From contig SCVN01000002.1 in assembly GCA_004296885.1 (NCBI GenBank), positions 1 through 64,000 of the forward strand: a stretch of 64,000 nucleotides of DNA, read 5' to 3'. This document shows positions 40,914 to 50,958 of this stretch, one piece after another. Numbering within the stretch: the first letter of the stretch is position 1; every line of letters starts with the position of its first letter. Under the pieces are notes generated by a model, which worked only from the letters and a program-made list of their open reading frames with translations, did no database searches and was not told the DNA's origin. The stretch is from Nitrospirota bacterium. Its GTDB lineage: Bacteria; Nitrospirota; Nitrospiria; Nitrospirales; Nitrospiraceae. The translations under genes were made by a program, and so were the position numbers.

Positions 40914-43343
40914 TCACCGATTCTCCAGCCGGTTGTAGTCGAAGAGCCCCCATTCGATGGGGGTGGCCTGGCGGTAGGCCTTGTGCATCTGGTCGCTGTG
41001 CGGCCAGAAGTCGGGGCTGGTGCGCCGCACGCCGAAACGCTCGACGAACTTCCGGTAGTCCTCTTCGCTCGTCAGGGCGGCGATGGCCGCGGTGAACTCG
41101 GGCAGCTTGGCCCGCTCGACCCGGTAGAAGGCGTTGGGGTAGGCGCCAACGATGCCGCGCGCGAGGGTCAGGGCGTCTTCATCCGGCAGGCGGCGCGCCT
41201 CCAGGTTGAAGAGCGAGGCGATGTTGCTGTACGCCTCGTCGTGGATCACCGTGTACATGCGGTCATTGCGAATCTCCGGCCGAATCTCCGGCTGATTCTC
41301 CGGGCGCATCTCAGGCCCTGCCCCCTCCGTGACGGCCAGGAACATGACTTCGGGCAGCCATTGCAGGGCCCGGCCCTTGAGCCGCGCCAGGTCGGTCAAC
41401 TGGTTGCGCAGCTCCGCGTCCGGTTCGCCCTGGAGATCGTAGGCCTGGTTCAGCGAGCCGGTGAGCCGCTGGCGCAGGAGGTCGAAGAGCTCGTCTTTGG
41501 GTTTGTTCGTCCGGTAGGGGATGCCGCTTTCGTAGTCGAAGTGGATGCGGCTGCCGTAGACATAGTCCTTCACCGACTGGTGCGCGTCCCGGTACCAGTA
41601 GTCTCGCTCCTTCTCCCGCATCTGCATGGGCAGGAGCATCAGGAAGTTGAATTCCCCCTCCATGCGCAGGAAGTCCATGTAGAGGCGCGTGTCGAGCTGG
41701 TGCCCCGCGAAGCCGAAGACGTCGAAGCCGGCGACCAGCAGGTAGTAGACCCGTTCGAACAGGTCGTAGGAGACGAGCCAGGCGGTTTTCGGATTGTCGC
41801 CGACGAAGCCTTGCACGACGGAGGCGCTGTCGGCATGGCGGAAGACGGTCAGGGCCGCGTTCTGGTTGGTCCCCCGTCCGTCCCAGACGAAGGCCAGCTC
41901 GGCGGCCTCGTCGTTCAGTTGCAGGTTTTCGAGGTAGACCTGCTTGGCCTGGAGGAACTCGTTCTGCATGTGGGAATACTTCAACCAGGACACCAGGCCC
42001 AGCCGGCCGGTGCCCTCTTCGGTCGGCAGGTAGAGGTGCTTGCTCTCGCGCGCCAGGAACTCCTCGATGTGCGTGAGGGCGGCGCTCTCCGGGTCCACGA
42101 AGAAGATCCAGAACCGGTCTTCGATCACGTCCAGCGCGACCGGGCCCCGGCAGACCGGTCCCTTGATGAACTGCATGACGAAGACATGGGCGTCGTCGAG
42201 CAGAAATTTGTAGCGCGCGCGGACGGGCAGCGCCTGGAAGGTGATGAAGGGGTTGGAGGCGACGGCCGGATTGTAGGAGGGGAGCGAGCGGACTTCATAG
42301 GCGGTGTCGAGGAACAGTTCCTGATACCGCTGCTTGCGCGCCGGGCCGAGCGCATAGGGAATGTGCGTCTTGGCCAGCAGGCTGGACCGGTCCAACTGGA
42401 GCCGGTAATAGAAGCGGCCCGGGCCCGGATCGTCGTAGGGGCGGCGCGTGGCGATCGGGTCGATCGGCTGGCCCGGCGCCGTGCGGGAGCGGACCAGGCG
42501 GAACCAGCGCCGGTCGGGGAGGCCCTCGAAATACAAGTGGGTCAGGTGCAGGTGCTCGTAGAGGTAGCGGCTCATCAACTGCTGCTTGGGCTGCTCGCCG
42601 TTGAGGAAGGCCTCCCAGTCCCGGATGGGCGCGTCATAGTCGGACGGCGGGGGGGCCGGTTCCCGGTAGGGGGCGCCCTGCCCGATCCACCTGATCAGGG
42701 TTTCGTGTTCGCGCTCGGTCAGCCCGGGCAGGCCGTAGGGCATGCCCCAGAGCGGATATTTCTCGGCAAAGCCGTCGAACTGGGTCTCGGTGGGACATTG
42801 TTGGTCGCGGTTCAACGCGAAGTCGAATGAGTCGGGCAGGGGCGCCTGGGCCGGCAGGGGATGGGCCCGCTTGAGCGCCAGCATGCGCGCGAGCAGGCCG
42901 GCCTGGCGCGCCGCCTCGGTCGGCTGCGCCGATTCGGCCAGGACCGGGAAAAAGTCCTTCTTCCGCCAGTCCGCGACCGACTGGGCGTCCGCGAACAGGC
43001 GCGTCGGTTCCGTCTTGAGCAGCCTGGTGGTGTCGTAGACCGGTTTCTTATGCGCGCCCCTGGCCAGGCCCTCGTAGGCGCTGAGGTTCAACTGGCAGGG
43101 CGCGTCGTAGCAACCGTGGCAGACGACGCAGCGGCGTTCGAGGATCGGCTGCACGTCCCGCCAATAGTCCACCGAGGCAATCCCCTCCGCCGTCGCCGGG
43201 GGCGCGGTCTGCGAGAGGGGCGGGGGCGCTTCGCCCTGGATCGGTTGCGTCGGTTGCTGCGGCTGCGCGCAGCCGGCCAGGGCCAGCAGCAGGATGAGGG
43301 CGGCCGTGCGGCCCTGCTTATCGCTGCGGTGGTGTGGCCCCAT
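40914..43343 (-). CDS. cti: Fatty acid cis/trans isomerase
   Basis: Cti converts cis- to trans-unsaturated fatty acids in the membrane to rigidify it under solvent or heat stress; it is a periplasmic c-type heme protein. The 809-residue product starts at ATG 43343 and has a lipoprotein-like signal (LLLALAGC). The heme motif is VVCHGCYDAPCQLNLSAYEG, here with CVVCHGC. The other conserved blocks of the family (e.g. WGMPYGLPGLTEREHETLIRW; FWPHSDQMHKAYR) are present and the length is near normal. It starts in a one-base overlap with the alcohol dehydrogenase stop. A longer in-frame extension upstream is only overlap with that gene. A desaturase is encoded 6 kb away. Confidence 0.95.
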   Translation of the reverse strand: MGPHHRSDKQGRTAALILLLALAGCAQPQQPTQPIQGEAPPPLSQTAPPATAEGIASVDYWRDVQPILERRCVVCHGCYDAPCQLNLSAYEGLARGAHKKPVYDTTRLLKTEPTRLFADAQSVADWRKKDFFPVLAESAQPTEAARQAGLLARMLALKRAHPLPAQAPLPDSFDFALNRDQQCPTETQFDGFAEKYPLWGMPYGLPGLTEREHETLIRWIGQGAPYREPAPPPSDYDAPIRDWEAFLNGEQPKQQLMSRYLYEHLHLTHLYFEGLPDRRWFRLVRSRTAPGQPIDPIATRRPYDDPGPGRFYYRLQLDRSSLLAKTHIPYALGPARKQRYQELFLDTAYEVRSLPSYNPAVASNPFITFQALPVRARYKFLLDDAHVFVMQFIKGPVCRGPVALDVIEDRFWIFFVDPESAALTHIEEFLARESKHLYLPTEEGTGRLGLVSWLKYSHMQNEFLQAKQVYLENLQLNDEAAELAFVWDGRGTNQNAALTVFRHADSASVVQGFVGDNPKTAWLVSYDLFERVYYLLVAGFDVFGFAGHQLDTRLYMDFLRMEGEFNFLMLLPMQMREKERDYWYRDAHQSVKDYVYGSRIHFDYESGIPYRTNKPKDELFDLLRQRLTGSLNQAYDLQGEPDAELRNQLTDLARLKGRALQWLPEVMFLAVTEGAGPEMRPENQPEIRPEIRNDRMYTVIHDEAYSNIASLFNLEARRLPDEDALTLARGIVGAYPNAFYRVERAKLPEFTAAIAALTSEEDYRKFVERFGVRRTSPDFWPHSDQMHKAYRQATPIEWGLFDYNRLENR
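40929..41024. repeat. 96-bp direct repeat, copy 2 (in the 3' end of cti)
   Basis: The resident copy in the last codons of cti; its partner at 39338-39433 differs at one base. Together they define a 1.5-kb unit containing fic and the MazF-like remnant. Confidence 0.92.
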
Positions 43344-44383
43344 CACAGCGTCTTCATGTCGATGACGAAGCGATAGCGCACGTCGCCTGTGATCGTCCGC
43401 TCGTAGGCCGTTTCGACCTGCTGGATGGGAATGACTTCCACGTCGGCGGTGATGTTCTTGGCCGCGCAATAATCCAGCATCTCCTGCGTCTGGCGGATGC
43501 CGCCGATGAGCGAGCCGACCAGCCGCCGGCGGCGCAGGACGAGCGAGAAGGAGGACAGCGGCGTCGGCGCGGGCGGCGCCCCGACCAGGATCATGGTGCC
43601 GTCCGTCTTGAGCAGTTCCAAATATGCGTTGAAGTCGTGCGGGGCCGAGACCGTGTCGAGGATGAAGTCGAACCGCCGGGCGAGCTTCGCGAAGGTCTCC
43701 GGATTGCCCGTGGCCTGATGGTCGGCGGCGCCGAGGCGCAGGGCATCCTGCTTTTTGCTGTCGGAGCGGCTGAGCACGGTCACTTCCGCGCCGAAGGCCT
43801 TGCCGAACTTGACCCCCATGTGGCCCAGCCCGCCCAGGCCCACCACGGCCAGCTTGTGGCCCTTGCCGACGCCCCAATGACGCAGGGGGGAGTAGGTCGT
43901 GATGCCGGCGCAGAGGAGCGGCGCCGTGCCGGCCAGCGCGAGGCCGGCGGGAATCTTCAGGCAAAAGGGTTCTTCCACGACGATCTGATTGGAGTAGCCG
44001 CCGAACGTCGGCGCGCCGCTCTTGTCCTTGGCGTTGTAAGTCCAGACCGGCATCGCGTCGCAATATTGCTGCTCGCCCGCGCGGCAGCTCTCGCAGGCGC
44101 GGCAGGAGTCCACGAAGCAGCCGACCCCGGCCAGGTCGCCGACCTTGAAGCGGGTCACGTTCGCGCCGATGCGGGTGACGCGTCCGACGATCTCATGGCC
44201 CGGCACCATGGGGAAGAGGGCGCCGCCCCATTCGTCGCGGGCCTGATGGATGTCGGAGTGGCAGATGCCGCAATAGGCGATCTCGATGAGCACGTCGTGG
44301 GGCCCCGGCTCGCGCCGTTCGAAGGCGAAGGGGGCGAGCTTCGACGTGGGGCCCTGGGTGGCATAGCCGCGAGTAGGGAGCAT
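43343..44383 (-). CDS. Zinc-dependent NAD(P) alcohol dehydrogenase (YahK/CAD-like)
   Basis: A 346-residue medium-chain dehydrogenase. The catalytic zinc ligands are Cys in YCGICHSD and His/Glu in GHEIVGRV, the structural zinc has four Cys in CRACESCRAGEQQYC, and the cofactor fold shows GLGGLGHMGVKFGKAFG. The loop sequence and SRSDSKKQDAL suggest NADP preference, as in YahK-type aldehyde reductases that act on a wide range of aldehydes. It overlaps the cti start by one base; the two are coupled but a biochemical link to lipid isomerisation is unclear. Possibly it removes lipid-derived aldehydes. Confidence 0.94.
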   Translation of the reverse strand: MLPTRGYATQGPTSKLAPFAFERREPGPHDVLIEIAYCGICHSDIHQARDEWGGALFPMVPGHEIVGRVTRIGANVTRFKVGDLAGVGCFVDSCRACESCRAGEQQYCDAMPVWTYNAKDKSGAPTFGGYSNQIVVEEPFCLKIPAGLALAGTAPLLCAGITTYSPLRHWGVGKGHKLAVVGLGGLGHMGVKFGKAFGAEVTVLSRSDSKKQDALRLGAADHQATGNPETFAKLARRFDFILDTVSAPHDFNAYLELLKTDGTMILVGAPPAPTPLSSFSLVLRRRRLVGSLIGGIRQTQEMLDYCAAKNITADVEVIPIQQVETAYERTITGDVRYRFVIDMKTL

Positions 44384-44418
44384 GTCTCAACCTCCTGCTG
44401 CCGACGGATGTGACGACG

Positions 44419-44616
44419 CTACTGTTGGTCCTCCGGGTCGTCCAGCTCGGAGGGGGTGACGAGGAGGCTCTGGCCCGGCACGCGATACTCCTCCGAGGCC
44501 CAGGCGCCCAGGTCGATGAGCTGGCACCGTTCCGAGCAGAAGGGGCGCCAGTGGTTCCCTTCCCAGCTCGCGGGTTTTTTGCAAATGGGGCATGTCATCG
44601 GCTTCCTGCTGTTCAT
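44419..44616 (-). CDS. yacG: DNA gyrase inhibitor YacG
   Basis: A 65-residue zinc protein. The four zinc Cys are in CPICKK and FCSERC, followed by the conserved C-terminal [15 protein letters not shown]. YacG binds the GyrB subunit and limits gyrase action. The start is ATG 44616 after [14 protein letters not shown] (44598) is an alternative. It is 35 bases upstream of the alcohol dehydrogenase on the same strand. Confidence 0.95.
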   Translation of the reverse strand: MNSRKPMTCPICKKPASWEGNHWRPFCSERCQLIDLGAWASEEYRVPGQSLLVTPSELDDPEDQQ

Positions 44617-44640
44617 GCCGTCTCCCCGCCCGGCGGGACC

Positions 44641-46299
44641 TCACCGGCCGGCGCCCGCCGCGGCAAAAGCCGTGGCGATCAGGGCTTGCGCCTCCTCCTG
44701 GATGCGCCGTAAGTGCGCCGGGCCGCGGAAACTTTCTGCATAGAGCTTATACACCTCTTCGGTGCCGCTGGGCCTGGCGGCGAACCAGCCTTGCGCGGTG
44801 ACGACTTTGATGCCCCCGATGGCGCCGCCGTTGCCGGGGGCCTGGGTGAGGATGGCGGTGATGGGTTCCCCCGCCAGCTCGGTGACCGATATCTGCTGCG
44901 GCGACAATTTCTGCAGGATGGCTTTCTGCGCCTGGGTGACCGGGGCGTCGATCCGCTCATAGGCCGGGTCTCCCAGCGTTTGCGTGAGTTCTTGGTAGCG
45001 CTCGGCTGGGTCGCGTCCCGTGGCGGCCATGATCTCCGCGGCCAGGAGGTCCATGATGAGGCCGTCCTTGTCGGTGACCCACACGGTGCCGTCGCGGCGG
45101 AGGAAGGCCGCGCCCGCGCTCTCTTCGCCGCCGAAGCCGAGCGAGCCGTCGAGCAGACCTTGCACGAACCACTTGAACCCGACCGGCACTTCCAGCAGAC
45201 GGCGCCCCGCCTTGGCGGCGACGCGGTCGATCATGCTGCTGCTGACGCAGGTCTTGCCGACGGCCGCCTCCGCCCGCCAGCCAGGCCGGTGGGCGAAGAG
45301 GTAGTCGATGGCGACGGCGAGGAAATGGTTGGGGTTCATGAGGCCGCCGGTCCGCGTGACGATGCCGTGACGGTCGGCGTCCGTGTCGTTGCCGCAGGCC
45401 AGGTCGAAGCGGTCTTTGAGCGCAATGAGCGAGGCCATGGCGTAGGGGGAGGAGCAGTCCATGCGGATCTTGCCGTCCCAGTCGAGCGTCATGAACCGGA
45501 AGGTCGGGTCCACGCGGTCGTTCACGACCTGGAGGTCGAGGCCGTAGCGGTCGGCAAGCGGCTTCCAGTAGGCGACGGCCGCGCCGCCGAGCGGATCGAT
45601 GCCGATCTTCAGTTTGGCGCCGCGGATGCGCTCCAGGTCCACGACGTGGCTCAGGTCCGCCAGATAGGTGCCGACGTAGTCGTGCTTTTCTGTGCCTGCG
45701 GCGTTGGCCGCCTGGGCATAGGGCTGGCGGGCGACGCCGGTCAGGTTGGCGGCGAGCAACTCATTGGCCCGGTTTTCGATGGCCTTGGTCGTCTGGCTGT
45801 CCGCCGGGCCTCCGTGCGGCGGGTTGTATTTGAAGCCTCCATCTTCGGGCGGATTGTGCGAGGGGGTGATGACGATGCCGTCGGCCAGGCCGTTTTGGCG
45901 GCCTCGGTTATAGATGAGGATGGCGTGGGAAATGACGGGGGTGGGCGTGTAGCCTCCCTCCCGGTCGATGCGCGTCCGGACGCCGTTGGCCGCCAGGACT
46001 TCCAACGCGGTCCGGAATGCCGGCTCGGAGAGGGCGTGGGTGTCCTTGCCGAGGTAGAGGGGCCCGGTGACGCCGGCCTGATGCCGCTGTTCGCAGATGG
46101 CTTGCGTGATGGCCAGGATGTGGGCCTCGTTGAAGGTGCCGCGCAGGGCGGAGCCCCTGTGTCCGCTGGTGCCGAAGCTGACCCGCTGCTGCGGATCGGC
46201 CGGATCGGGCCGGCGCGTCTCGTACTCCCGTTCGAGCCGGGTGACGTCGATGAGTTGCTCGGGGAGGGCCGGCTGTCCGGCGCGCGGATGCTGGTTCAT
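44641..46299 (-). CDS. pgm: Phosphoglucomutase, alpha-D-glucose specific
   Basis: Interconverts glucose-1- and glucose-6-phosphate. The 552-residue protein has FGTSGHRGS at the N-terminus, the catalytic phosphoserine loop [11 protein letters not shown], the metal-binding DTDADRHG loop, the sugar-binding GEESAG, and the phosphate-binding [10 protein letters not shown]. All are intact. Start ATG 46299 was chosen because the conserved N-terminus begins shortly after; upstream in-frame sequence is not conserved. It is divergent from the sensor gene at 46490. Confidence 0.96.
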   Translation of the reverse strand: MNQHPRAGQPALPEQLIDVTRLEREYETRRPDPADPQQRVSFGTSGHRGSALRGTFNEAHILAITQAICEQRHQAGVTGPLYLGKDTHALSEPAFRTALEVLAANGVRTRIDREGGYTPTPVISHAILIYNRGRQNGLADGIVITPSHNPPEDGGFKYNPPHGGPADSQTTKAIENRANELLAANLTGVARQPYAQAANAAGTEKHDYVGTYLADLSHVVDLERIRGAKLKIGIDPLGGAAVAYWKPLADRYGLDLQVVNDRVDPTFRFMTLDWDGKIRMDCSSPYAMASLIALKDRFDLACGNDTDADRHGIVTRTGGLMNPNHFLAVAIDYLFAHRPGWRAEAAVGKTCVSSSMIDRVAAKAGRRLLEVPVGFKWFVQGLLDGSLGFGGEESAGAAFLRRDGTVWVTDKDGLIMDLLAAEIMAATGRDPAERYQELTQTLGDPAYERIDAPVTQAQKAILQKLSPQQISVTELAGEPITAILTQAPGNGGAIGGIKVVTAQGWFAARPSGTEEVYKLYAESFRGPAHLRRIQEEAQALIATAFAAAGAGR

Positions 46300-46489
46300 C
46301 TTCGGAGGCTCCTGTACGGCTCCCGGTCCGGCCGCCCCGCTCCCGTGTTCCCTACCATGGCCATGGGCGCGTACCATGGCGCGGGAAGGAGTATAGCCGT
46401 CCCGCGCGCGCTTGTCAGCGTCCTTCCGTCGGGGACGGTTCTCCCCGCCGATTTTCCAATCGCCTGCCCAATCTGCTACAGTAGTTTCC

Positions 46490-48400
46490 ATGCAGATGCG
46501 CAAACGACGGGCCGAGCTCTATGCCTGGCTGCCGGGGCTGATCGTCATCATGACGGTGGTGGCGCTGGCCGTGGGCACCCTGGCTCTGCACCACCTGGAG
46601 ACCGAACTGGTGGCCTTTGCCGGAGAAAGCCTGGCGATCGCCGCCACCGACATTGCGGACAAGCTGGACTTGCTCCTGTTCGAGCATTACAGCGAGGTCC
46701 AGATCCTGGCCGGGGCGCTGGATGCCGCCATCTCCGATCCGCAACATTTAACCAAACATCTGTCGGCTTGGCAGCAGGTCCACCCGGCCTATCTCTGGAT
46801 GGGGGTGACGGACGCGGGGGGCCGGTTGGTGGCGGCCACCGATCTGCAACACGTCGGGCAGGATCGCAGTAAGGACCGTTGGTTCCTGGCGGTGCGGGAG
46901 AAGGACGAGGTCTTGGTGGAAGACGCCAAGGTTTCCTCCGAAGCCGGCGGGGTGGCGGCGCTCTCGTTTACGGCCCCGATCAAAAGCGCGGAGGGCAAGT
47001 TCCTGGGGGCGGTGAGCGTGCGCATGGGGTTGCCGGCGATGGAGGGGGTCTTCGGGCGGACGATCCGTCTGTTCCAACTGGAGCGGGGGATCAGCGGTAT
47101 GGTGCAATGGCGGTTGCTGACCAAGGACGGATCGCTGCTGTTCGACTCCTCCCTGGGCCGGGCGGACCGGGAGAACCTGGTGCAACGCGGGCAGGCCTCC
47201 GCGCTGCTGCTCGCCTCGACCGCGCCCGCCGGCTATGTCGAGGAGGATCAGGTTCCGCGGCGGGTGAAAGTCGTGACCGGCTATGCGCGGACCGAAGGCT
47301 ACGGGCGGTTTCCCGGGCTGCAATGGGGCGTGCTCGTGCACGTGGCGCGGAAAGACGTGCTCCGGCCCATCTATGGCATCATGGGCGAGGTGGGGGTTGC
47401 TGGCGCCGCCGTGGGCCTGCCCTTGCTGACCCTGCTCTTCTGGACCTCCCTGCGCTTGCGCAAGGAATGGGCCCGCATCCTCAAGCACGAAGCGCAGTTG
47501 GCCGCCACTTTGGCTAGCACGGCCGATGCCGTCCTCGTGACCGATCCGACCGGCCTCGTGACGTCCGTGAACCGGGCCGCTCAGGCGCTGATCGGCTGGA
47601 GTCCGGACGAATTGCTCGGCAAGAAAATCCACGAGGCCATTACGTTCAGGCAGGGGAAGGCCGATCAACCGCTGGATAGCCTGATCGAGCCGGCGCTCCA
47701 TGGAACGGCCAAGTCGCTGCCTCCCATTGTCCTGGTGTCCAAGCAGGGCCGCGAAGTCATGGTGGAAGGGACGTTGTCGCCCATTCGGGACGACGCCGGC
47801 AAGCTGATCGGCGCGTTGATGGCCTTGCGGGATATCACCGAGCGGACCAGGGTCGAACGCCGCCGGGAGGCGCAGTACGAGGTGACAAAAGTTCTGGCGG
47901 AGTCCTCCACCTTGGACGATGCGGCGCCCCGCCTCCTGGAAACCATTTGCGTCAGCCTGCACTGGGCGGTGGGGCTCATGTGGACGGTGGATGAGGCGGC
48001 GAACCAGTTGGAGTTCGTCGAATTCTGGCATGTGCCGGCCGACACGGTCCCGGCCTTTGAAACGGCCAGCCGGCGCGCGGCCTTTGCGCCCGGCATCGGC
48101 TTGCCCGGCCGGGTCTGGGCGTCGAAAAAGCCGGCCTGGATTTCCGACGTCTCGCGGGACGGCAATTTCCCCCGCGCGCCGATGGCGGAGCAGGCGTGCC
48201 TGCACGGCGCCTTTGCCTTTCCCATTCTAAGCGGAGACCGGGTGCTGGGCGTGCTGGAGTTCTTCAGTCACGATGTCCGGCAGCCGGACCACGATTTGCT
48301 GCAAATGTTGAACTCTATCGGGGTTCAGGTCGGCCATTTTCTGGAACGGCATCAGCTGGCGCGGCAGGTGCGCAAAGCCCAGACCGGGGAGCGCCTCTGA
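46490..48400 (+). CDS. Membrane Cache-PAS-GAF sensor without output domain
   Basis: A 636-residue protein from ATG 46490. A first membrane helix (about 12-35) is followed by a periplasmic dCache-like domain (about 35-285; [18 protein letters not shown]), a second membrane helix ([17 protein letters not shown]), a PAS domain (about 335-455) and a GAF domain (about 475-625; [15 protein letters not shown]-like, here [12 protein letters not shown]). It ends soon after the GAF domain. No kinase, GGDEF or methyl-accepting output is attached, so it must act through a partner or have lost its C-terminus. The stop lies before a 260-base gap with no coding sequence I can support. Confidence 0.88.
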   Translation: MQMRKRRAELYAWLPGLIVIMTVVALAVGTLALHHLETELVAFAGESLAIAATDIADKLDLLLFEHYSEVQILAGALDAAISDPQHLTKHLSAWQQVHPAYLWMGVTDAGGRLVAATDLQHVGQDRSKDRWFLAVREKDEVLVEDAKVSSEAGGVAALSFTAPIKSAEGKFLGAVSVRMGLPAMEGVFGRTIRLFQLERGISGMVQWRLLTKDGSLLFDSSLGRADRENLVQRGQASALLLASTAPAGYVEEDQVPRRVKVVTGYARTEGYGRFPGLQWGVLVHVARKDVLRPIYGIMGEVGVAGAAVGLPLLTLLFWTSLRLRKEWARILKHEAQLAATLASTADAVLVTDPTGLVTSVNRAAQALIGWSPDELLGKKIHEAITFRQGKADQPLDSLIEPALHGTAKSLPPIVLVSKQGREVMVEGTLSPIRDDAGKLIGALMALRDITERTRVERRREAQYEVTKVLAESSTLDDAAPRLLETICVSLHWAVGLMWTVDEAANQLEFVEFWHVPADTVPAFETASRRAAFAPGIGLPGRVWASKKPAWISDVSRDGNFPRAPMAEQACLHGAFAFPILSGDRVLGVLEFFSHDVRQPDHDLLQMLNSIGVQVGHFLERHQLARQVRKAQTGERL

Positions 48401-48662
48401 AGGGGGCGTTTCGCCCAAGGTGCGGCGGGACGGATTCGTGCTTGCGTTCCCGGCAGACCTGTGGTAGGGTGAGGACGCTGCATTGTTAGGGCCTGGCACT
48501 GCAGCATCAAATAGCAAGGCCCGGAACCGATGTTGTTTTGCCCCGGGAATCTGATCGGAAGCCAGACCAAGTCGCCTCATGTTTCGCGCCTTCGGCCCGC
48601 TCCTTCCTATCGTGCTTTTTTTCTCGAGTCCAAGACAATATCATTAGCGAGGAGGGACCCCA

Positions 48663-48992
48663 ATGGGTTCGAAGATTTATGTGGGTGGCTTACCGTATTC
48701 CGCAACCGAGCAGCAGCTCAGCGAGCTGTTTGCGCCGCACGGCACCGTTGAATCGGCGCGCGTGATCACGGACAAGTTCACGGGCCAGTCCCGTGGGTTC
48801 GGGTTCGTGGAAATGGCCACGGAAGAGGATGCCAAGAAGGCGATTGCGGCGTTGAATGCGACCCAGATGGGTGGCCGGACGCTGACCGTCAATGAAGCCA
48901 AGCCGCAGGAGCCGCGCTCCGGGGGCGGTGGCGGCGGTCGTGGCGGATTCGGTGGCGGCGGCGACCGTGGTGGCCGCGGCGGCCGCTTCTAA
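48663..48992 (+). CDS. RRM-type RNA-binding protein
   Basis: A 109-residue protein with one RRM (residues 1-80): RNP2 is KIYVGGL and RNP1 is RGFGFVEM. The C-terminus is a Gly/Arg-rich (RGG-like) tail. Such proteins bind single-stranded RNA and are often cold- or stress-induced in bacteria. The ATG follows a strong AGGAGGG. A 180-base AT-richer region upstream may be a regulatory 5' UTR, as in cold-shock-type genes. A good hairpin follows the stop. Confidence 0.95.
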   Translation: MGSKIYVGGLPYSATEQQLSELFAPHGTVESARVITDKFTGQSRGFGFVEMATEEDAKKAIAALNATQMGGRTLTVNEAKPQEPRSGGGGGGRGGFGGGGDRGGRGGRF

Positions 48993-49014
48993 CAACCCCG
49001 TCGTTTGATATGCC

Positions 49015-49040
49015 GGGGGCGCCTCCTGGGAGGCGCCCCC
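49015..49040 (+). terminator. Terminator hairpin after the RRM gene
   Basis: An 11-bp stem (GGGGGCGCCTC and its complement) with a CTGG loop begins 22 bases after the stop and is followed by a short pyrimidine run. Confidence 0.65.
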
Positions 49041-49107
49041 GCTTCTCTCGCAGGTTCTCGCACCACTCGTATCTCGTTTCATATATACCTAGGGGGGCTT
49101 CAGCCCA

Positions 49108-49977
49108 ATGACCTCATCTTCCGCCACCGCCGGTCCCTTTGTTCCGCGTCGCATCAGTTTTGGGGCGTCGTTTCTCTTTGCCCTGGTCTGCCTCGTGGCG
49201 TTGGTCGGGGTGCCCGCTTACGGCTACTACGTCGGGTACAGCTGGGTGGACTGGGCCATGTTCGGCCTCCTCTACGTGGTGACCGGTCTGGGAATTACGG
49301 TGGGCTATCATCGGTTGCTCGCGCACCGGAGCTTTACCTGCCCCGATTGGGTCAAGGGGGCGCTGCTTGTCGCCGGCGGCTGGGCCTTGGAGAACACGGC
49401 GCTCAGATGGGCCGGCGCGCATATCCGGCACCATGCCCGCTGCGATGAAGACGAGGACCCTTACAATGCCCAACGGGGTTTTTGGTTCAGTCACTGCGGC
49501 TGGGTGGTGTTGAAAGATCCTCATCGCGATCAGGACGAGAAATACCTGACCCGCTTGCGGCAGGACGCGGTGGTGATGTGGCAATACCGGTGGTACGTGC
49601 CGATCGTGCTCTCGGGGCTGGCGCTGCCTTTTGCCGTCGGCTATCTCTACAATGGATGGCGCGGCGGGGTGGGTTGCTTCCTCTTGGCGGGGGTGGGGCG
49701 GACGTTCTTCGTGCTCAATTCGACCTTCTGCATCAATTCCGTCTGCCACCTCTGGGGCAGCCAGAAATACGGGTCGGCGGACTCAAGCCGGGACAGTTGG
49801 TGGGTGTCCCTGCTGACGTTCGGCGAGGGGTACCACAACTATCACCATACGTATCAGAGCGACTACCGCAACGGACCCCGCTGGTACAATTTCGACCCGT
49901 CCAAGTGGCTGATCTATACCCTGTCCCTGGTCGGGCTTGCTTCGTCCTTGCGGACGGCCTCCGACGAGCCTTCGTAA
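49108..49977 (+). CDS. Acyl-lipid/acyl-CoA fatty acid desaturase
   Basis: A 289-residue membrane di-iron desaturase. The three His boxes are present: HRLLAH, HIRHH and HNYHH, with four hydrophobic membrane spans between. It probably introduces a delta-9 double bond into acyl chains. Together with cti in the same region, the cell can both make cis double bonds and isomerise them to trans. It follows the RRM gene by 115 bases after a terminator. RRM and desaturase are both often cold-induced, and the context fits that. Confidence 0.95.
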   Translation: MTSSSATAGPFVPRRISFGASFLFALVCLVALVGVPAYGYYVGYSWVDWAMFGLLYVVTGLGITVGYHRLLAHRSFTCPDWVKGALLVAGGWALENTALRWAGAHIRHHARCDEDEDPYNAQRGFWFSHCGWVVLKDPHRDQDEKYLTRLRQDAVVMWQYRWYVPIVLSGLALPFAVGYLYNGWRGGVGCFLLAGVGRTFFVLNSTFCINSVCHLWGSQKYGSADSSRDSWWVSLLTFGEGYHNYHHTYQSDYRNGPRWYNFDPSKWLIYTLSLVGLASSLRTASDEPS

Positions 49978-49985
49978 TGCCACTC

Positions 49986-50004
49986 CAGCCCGTGTGACGG
50001 GCTG
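49986..50004. terminator. Hairpin after the desaturase gene
   Basis: An 8-bp stem (CAGCCCGT and its complement) with a GTG loop, 9 bases after the stop. There is no T run. Confidence 0.45.
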
Positions 50005-50130
50005 CGTGCTGCTCGGCCTCACGGCCTGATTCCGCGCTCATCTTCCGTACGATGCTTCCGCAAGACACCGGGGCCGCGAGCCGCAGGCGCCTCGAGCCCC
50101 ATCGCCACTGAGCTATCGCTCGCTTGTCGC

Positions 50131-50667
50131 TTAGCTGGCGGCCACAGCCCGGCCGTTCCCCGTATGGGCCAGTAGGAGGGCATCCCGATCCCTGTCCCTG
50201 GGCGCTTCCCTGACCACGGTGGGCTTCGCCGAGGGCTGGTCCGCTTGCCGCATCTCCAAGGTGCCGCTGAACAGGACCCCTTCTTCCATTGCCACGACGG
50301 GCGCCGTGACCGAGCCGGTCAATATGGCCGGGGCCAGGAACCGGACTTTCTCGGTGGCCAGGATGTCGCCGGTGATCTGTCCGAGGCAGAGCACTTTGCG
50401 GGCCTGGACTTGCGCGAAGATCACGGCGCCACGCCCGATCAGCACGGTGCCGTCGGTGATGATTTCCCCTTCCATCTTGCCGTCGATGCGGACCGTCCCG
50501 CTGTACCGTAGACAGCCCTTGAACTCCATGCCCCTGGCGATGGACGCCATGACCTGGCTATCCGCTCCTTCATTGGCAAAGAGATTCGTGTCCTGGTCGG
50601 TCGCGTCCGTCGTCTGGGCAAAGCCGTCTCCCCCCTGCTTCTGGGGGCCATCGGTACGGTTCCACAT
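50131..50667 (-). CDS. Bactofilin (polymer-forming cytoskeletal protein)
   Basis: A 178-residue protein from ATG 50667 with AAGGAG upstream. The core (about 45-140) is a right-handed beta-helix repeat with the bactofilin pattern: IARGMEFKGCLRYSGTVRIDG, GKMEGEIITDGTVLIGRGA and VKARKVLCLGQITGDI-like repeats. Disordered N- and C-terminal tails are usual. Bactofilins self-assemble into filaments that position peptidoglycan enzymes or other machinery. No cell-wall hydrolase gene is adjacent. Confidence 0.92.
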   Translation of the reverse strand: MWNRTDGPQKQGGDGFAQTTDATDQDTNLFANEGADSQVMASIARGMEFKGCLRYSGTVRIDGKMEGEIITDGTVLIGRGAVIFAQVQARKVLCLGQITGDILATEKVRFLAPAILTGSVTAPVVAMEEGVLFSGTLEMRQADQPSAKPTVVREAPRDRDRDALLLAHTGNGRAVAAS

Positions 50668-50958
50668 AGCACGCTCCTTTCGGTTAGGAAACACAGCCAC
50701 ACTGACTGGCGCTGCTGGGACAACGCATCAATCGTGCCACCAGGTACCATATGGGCGTGATCGTGCCGAAATAGTTTTAATATCAGTATCTTGGGTGTGT
50801 CGAGGCGACTCGGGCGTTGCGCCTGGTGGAACTGTACGCCGTCATGGCTTTGACGGATAAGGGAAAAATTCATGACAGGTTGGCCGAACGCCTTGACTGG
50901 AGAGAGGCGCACGCATTCCTTGACAGAGGCCGGGCGAATCCAGCAGGATCAACCCCCG

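Noticed and set aside
40983-42830. A 615-codon open frame opposite cti.
   Set aside because: It is an antisense shadow of the well supported cti frame with no conserved motif.
43344-44063. An upstream extension of the cti frame that overlaps the alcohol dehydrogenase.
   Set aside because: The extension lies wholly inside adh and is low complexity; a lipoprotein signal begins properly at 43343.
44713-46872. A 719-codon open frame opposite pgm and into the sensor gene.
   Set aside because: Pgm motifs are complete on the other strand; this frame has no domain and spans two real genes.
48401-48662. Possible small gene before the RRM gene.
   Set aside because: Frames here read into the RRM start and have no conserved content; I treat it as a 5' untranslated region.
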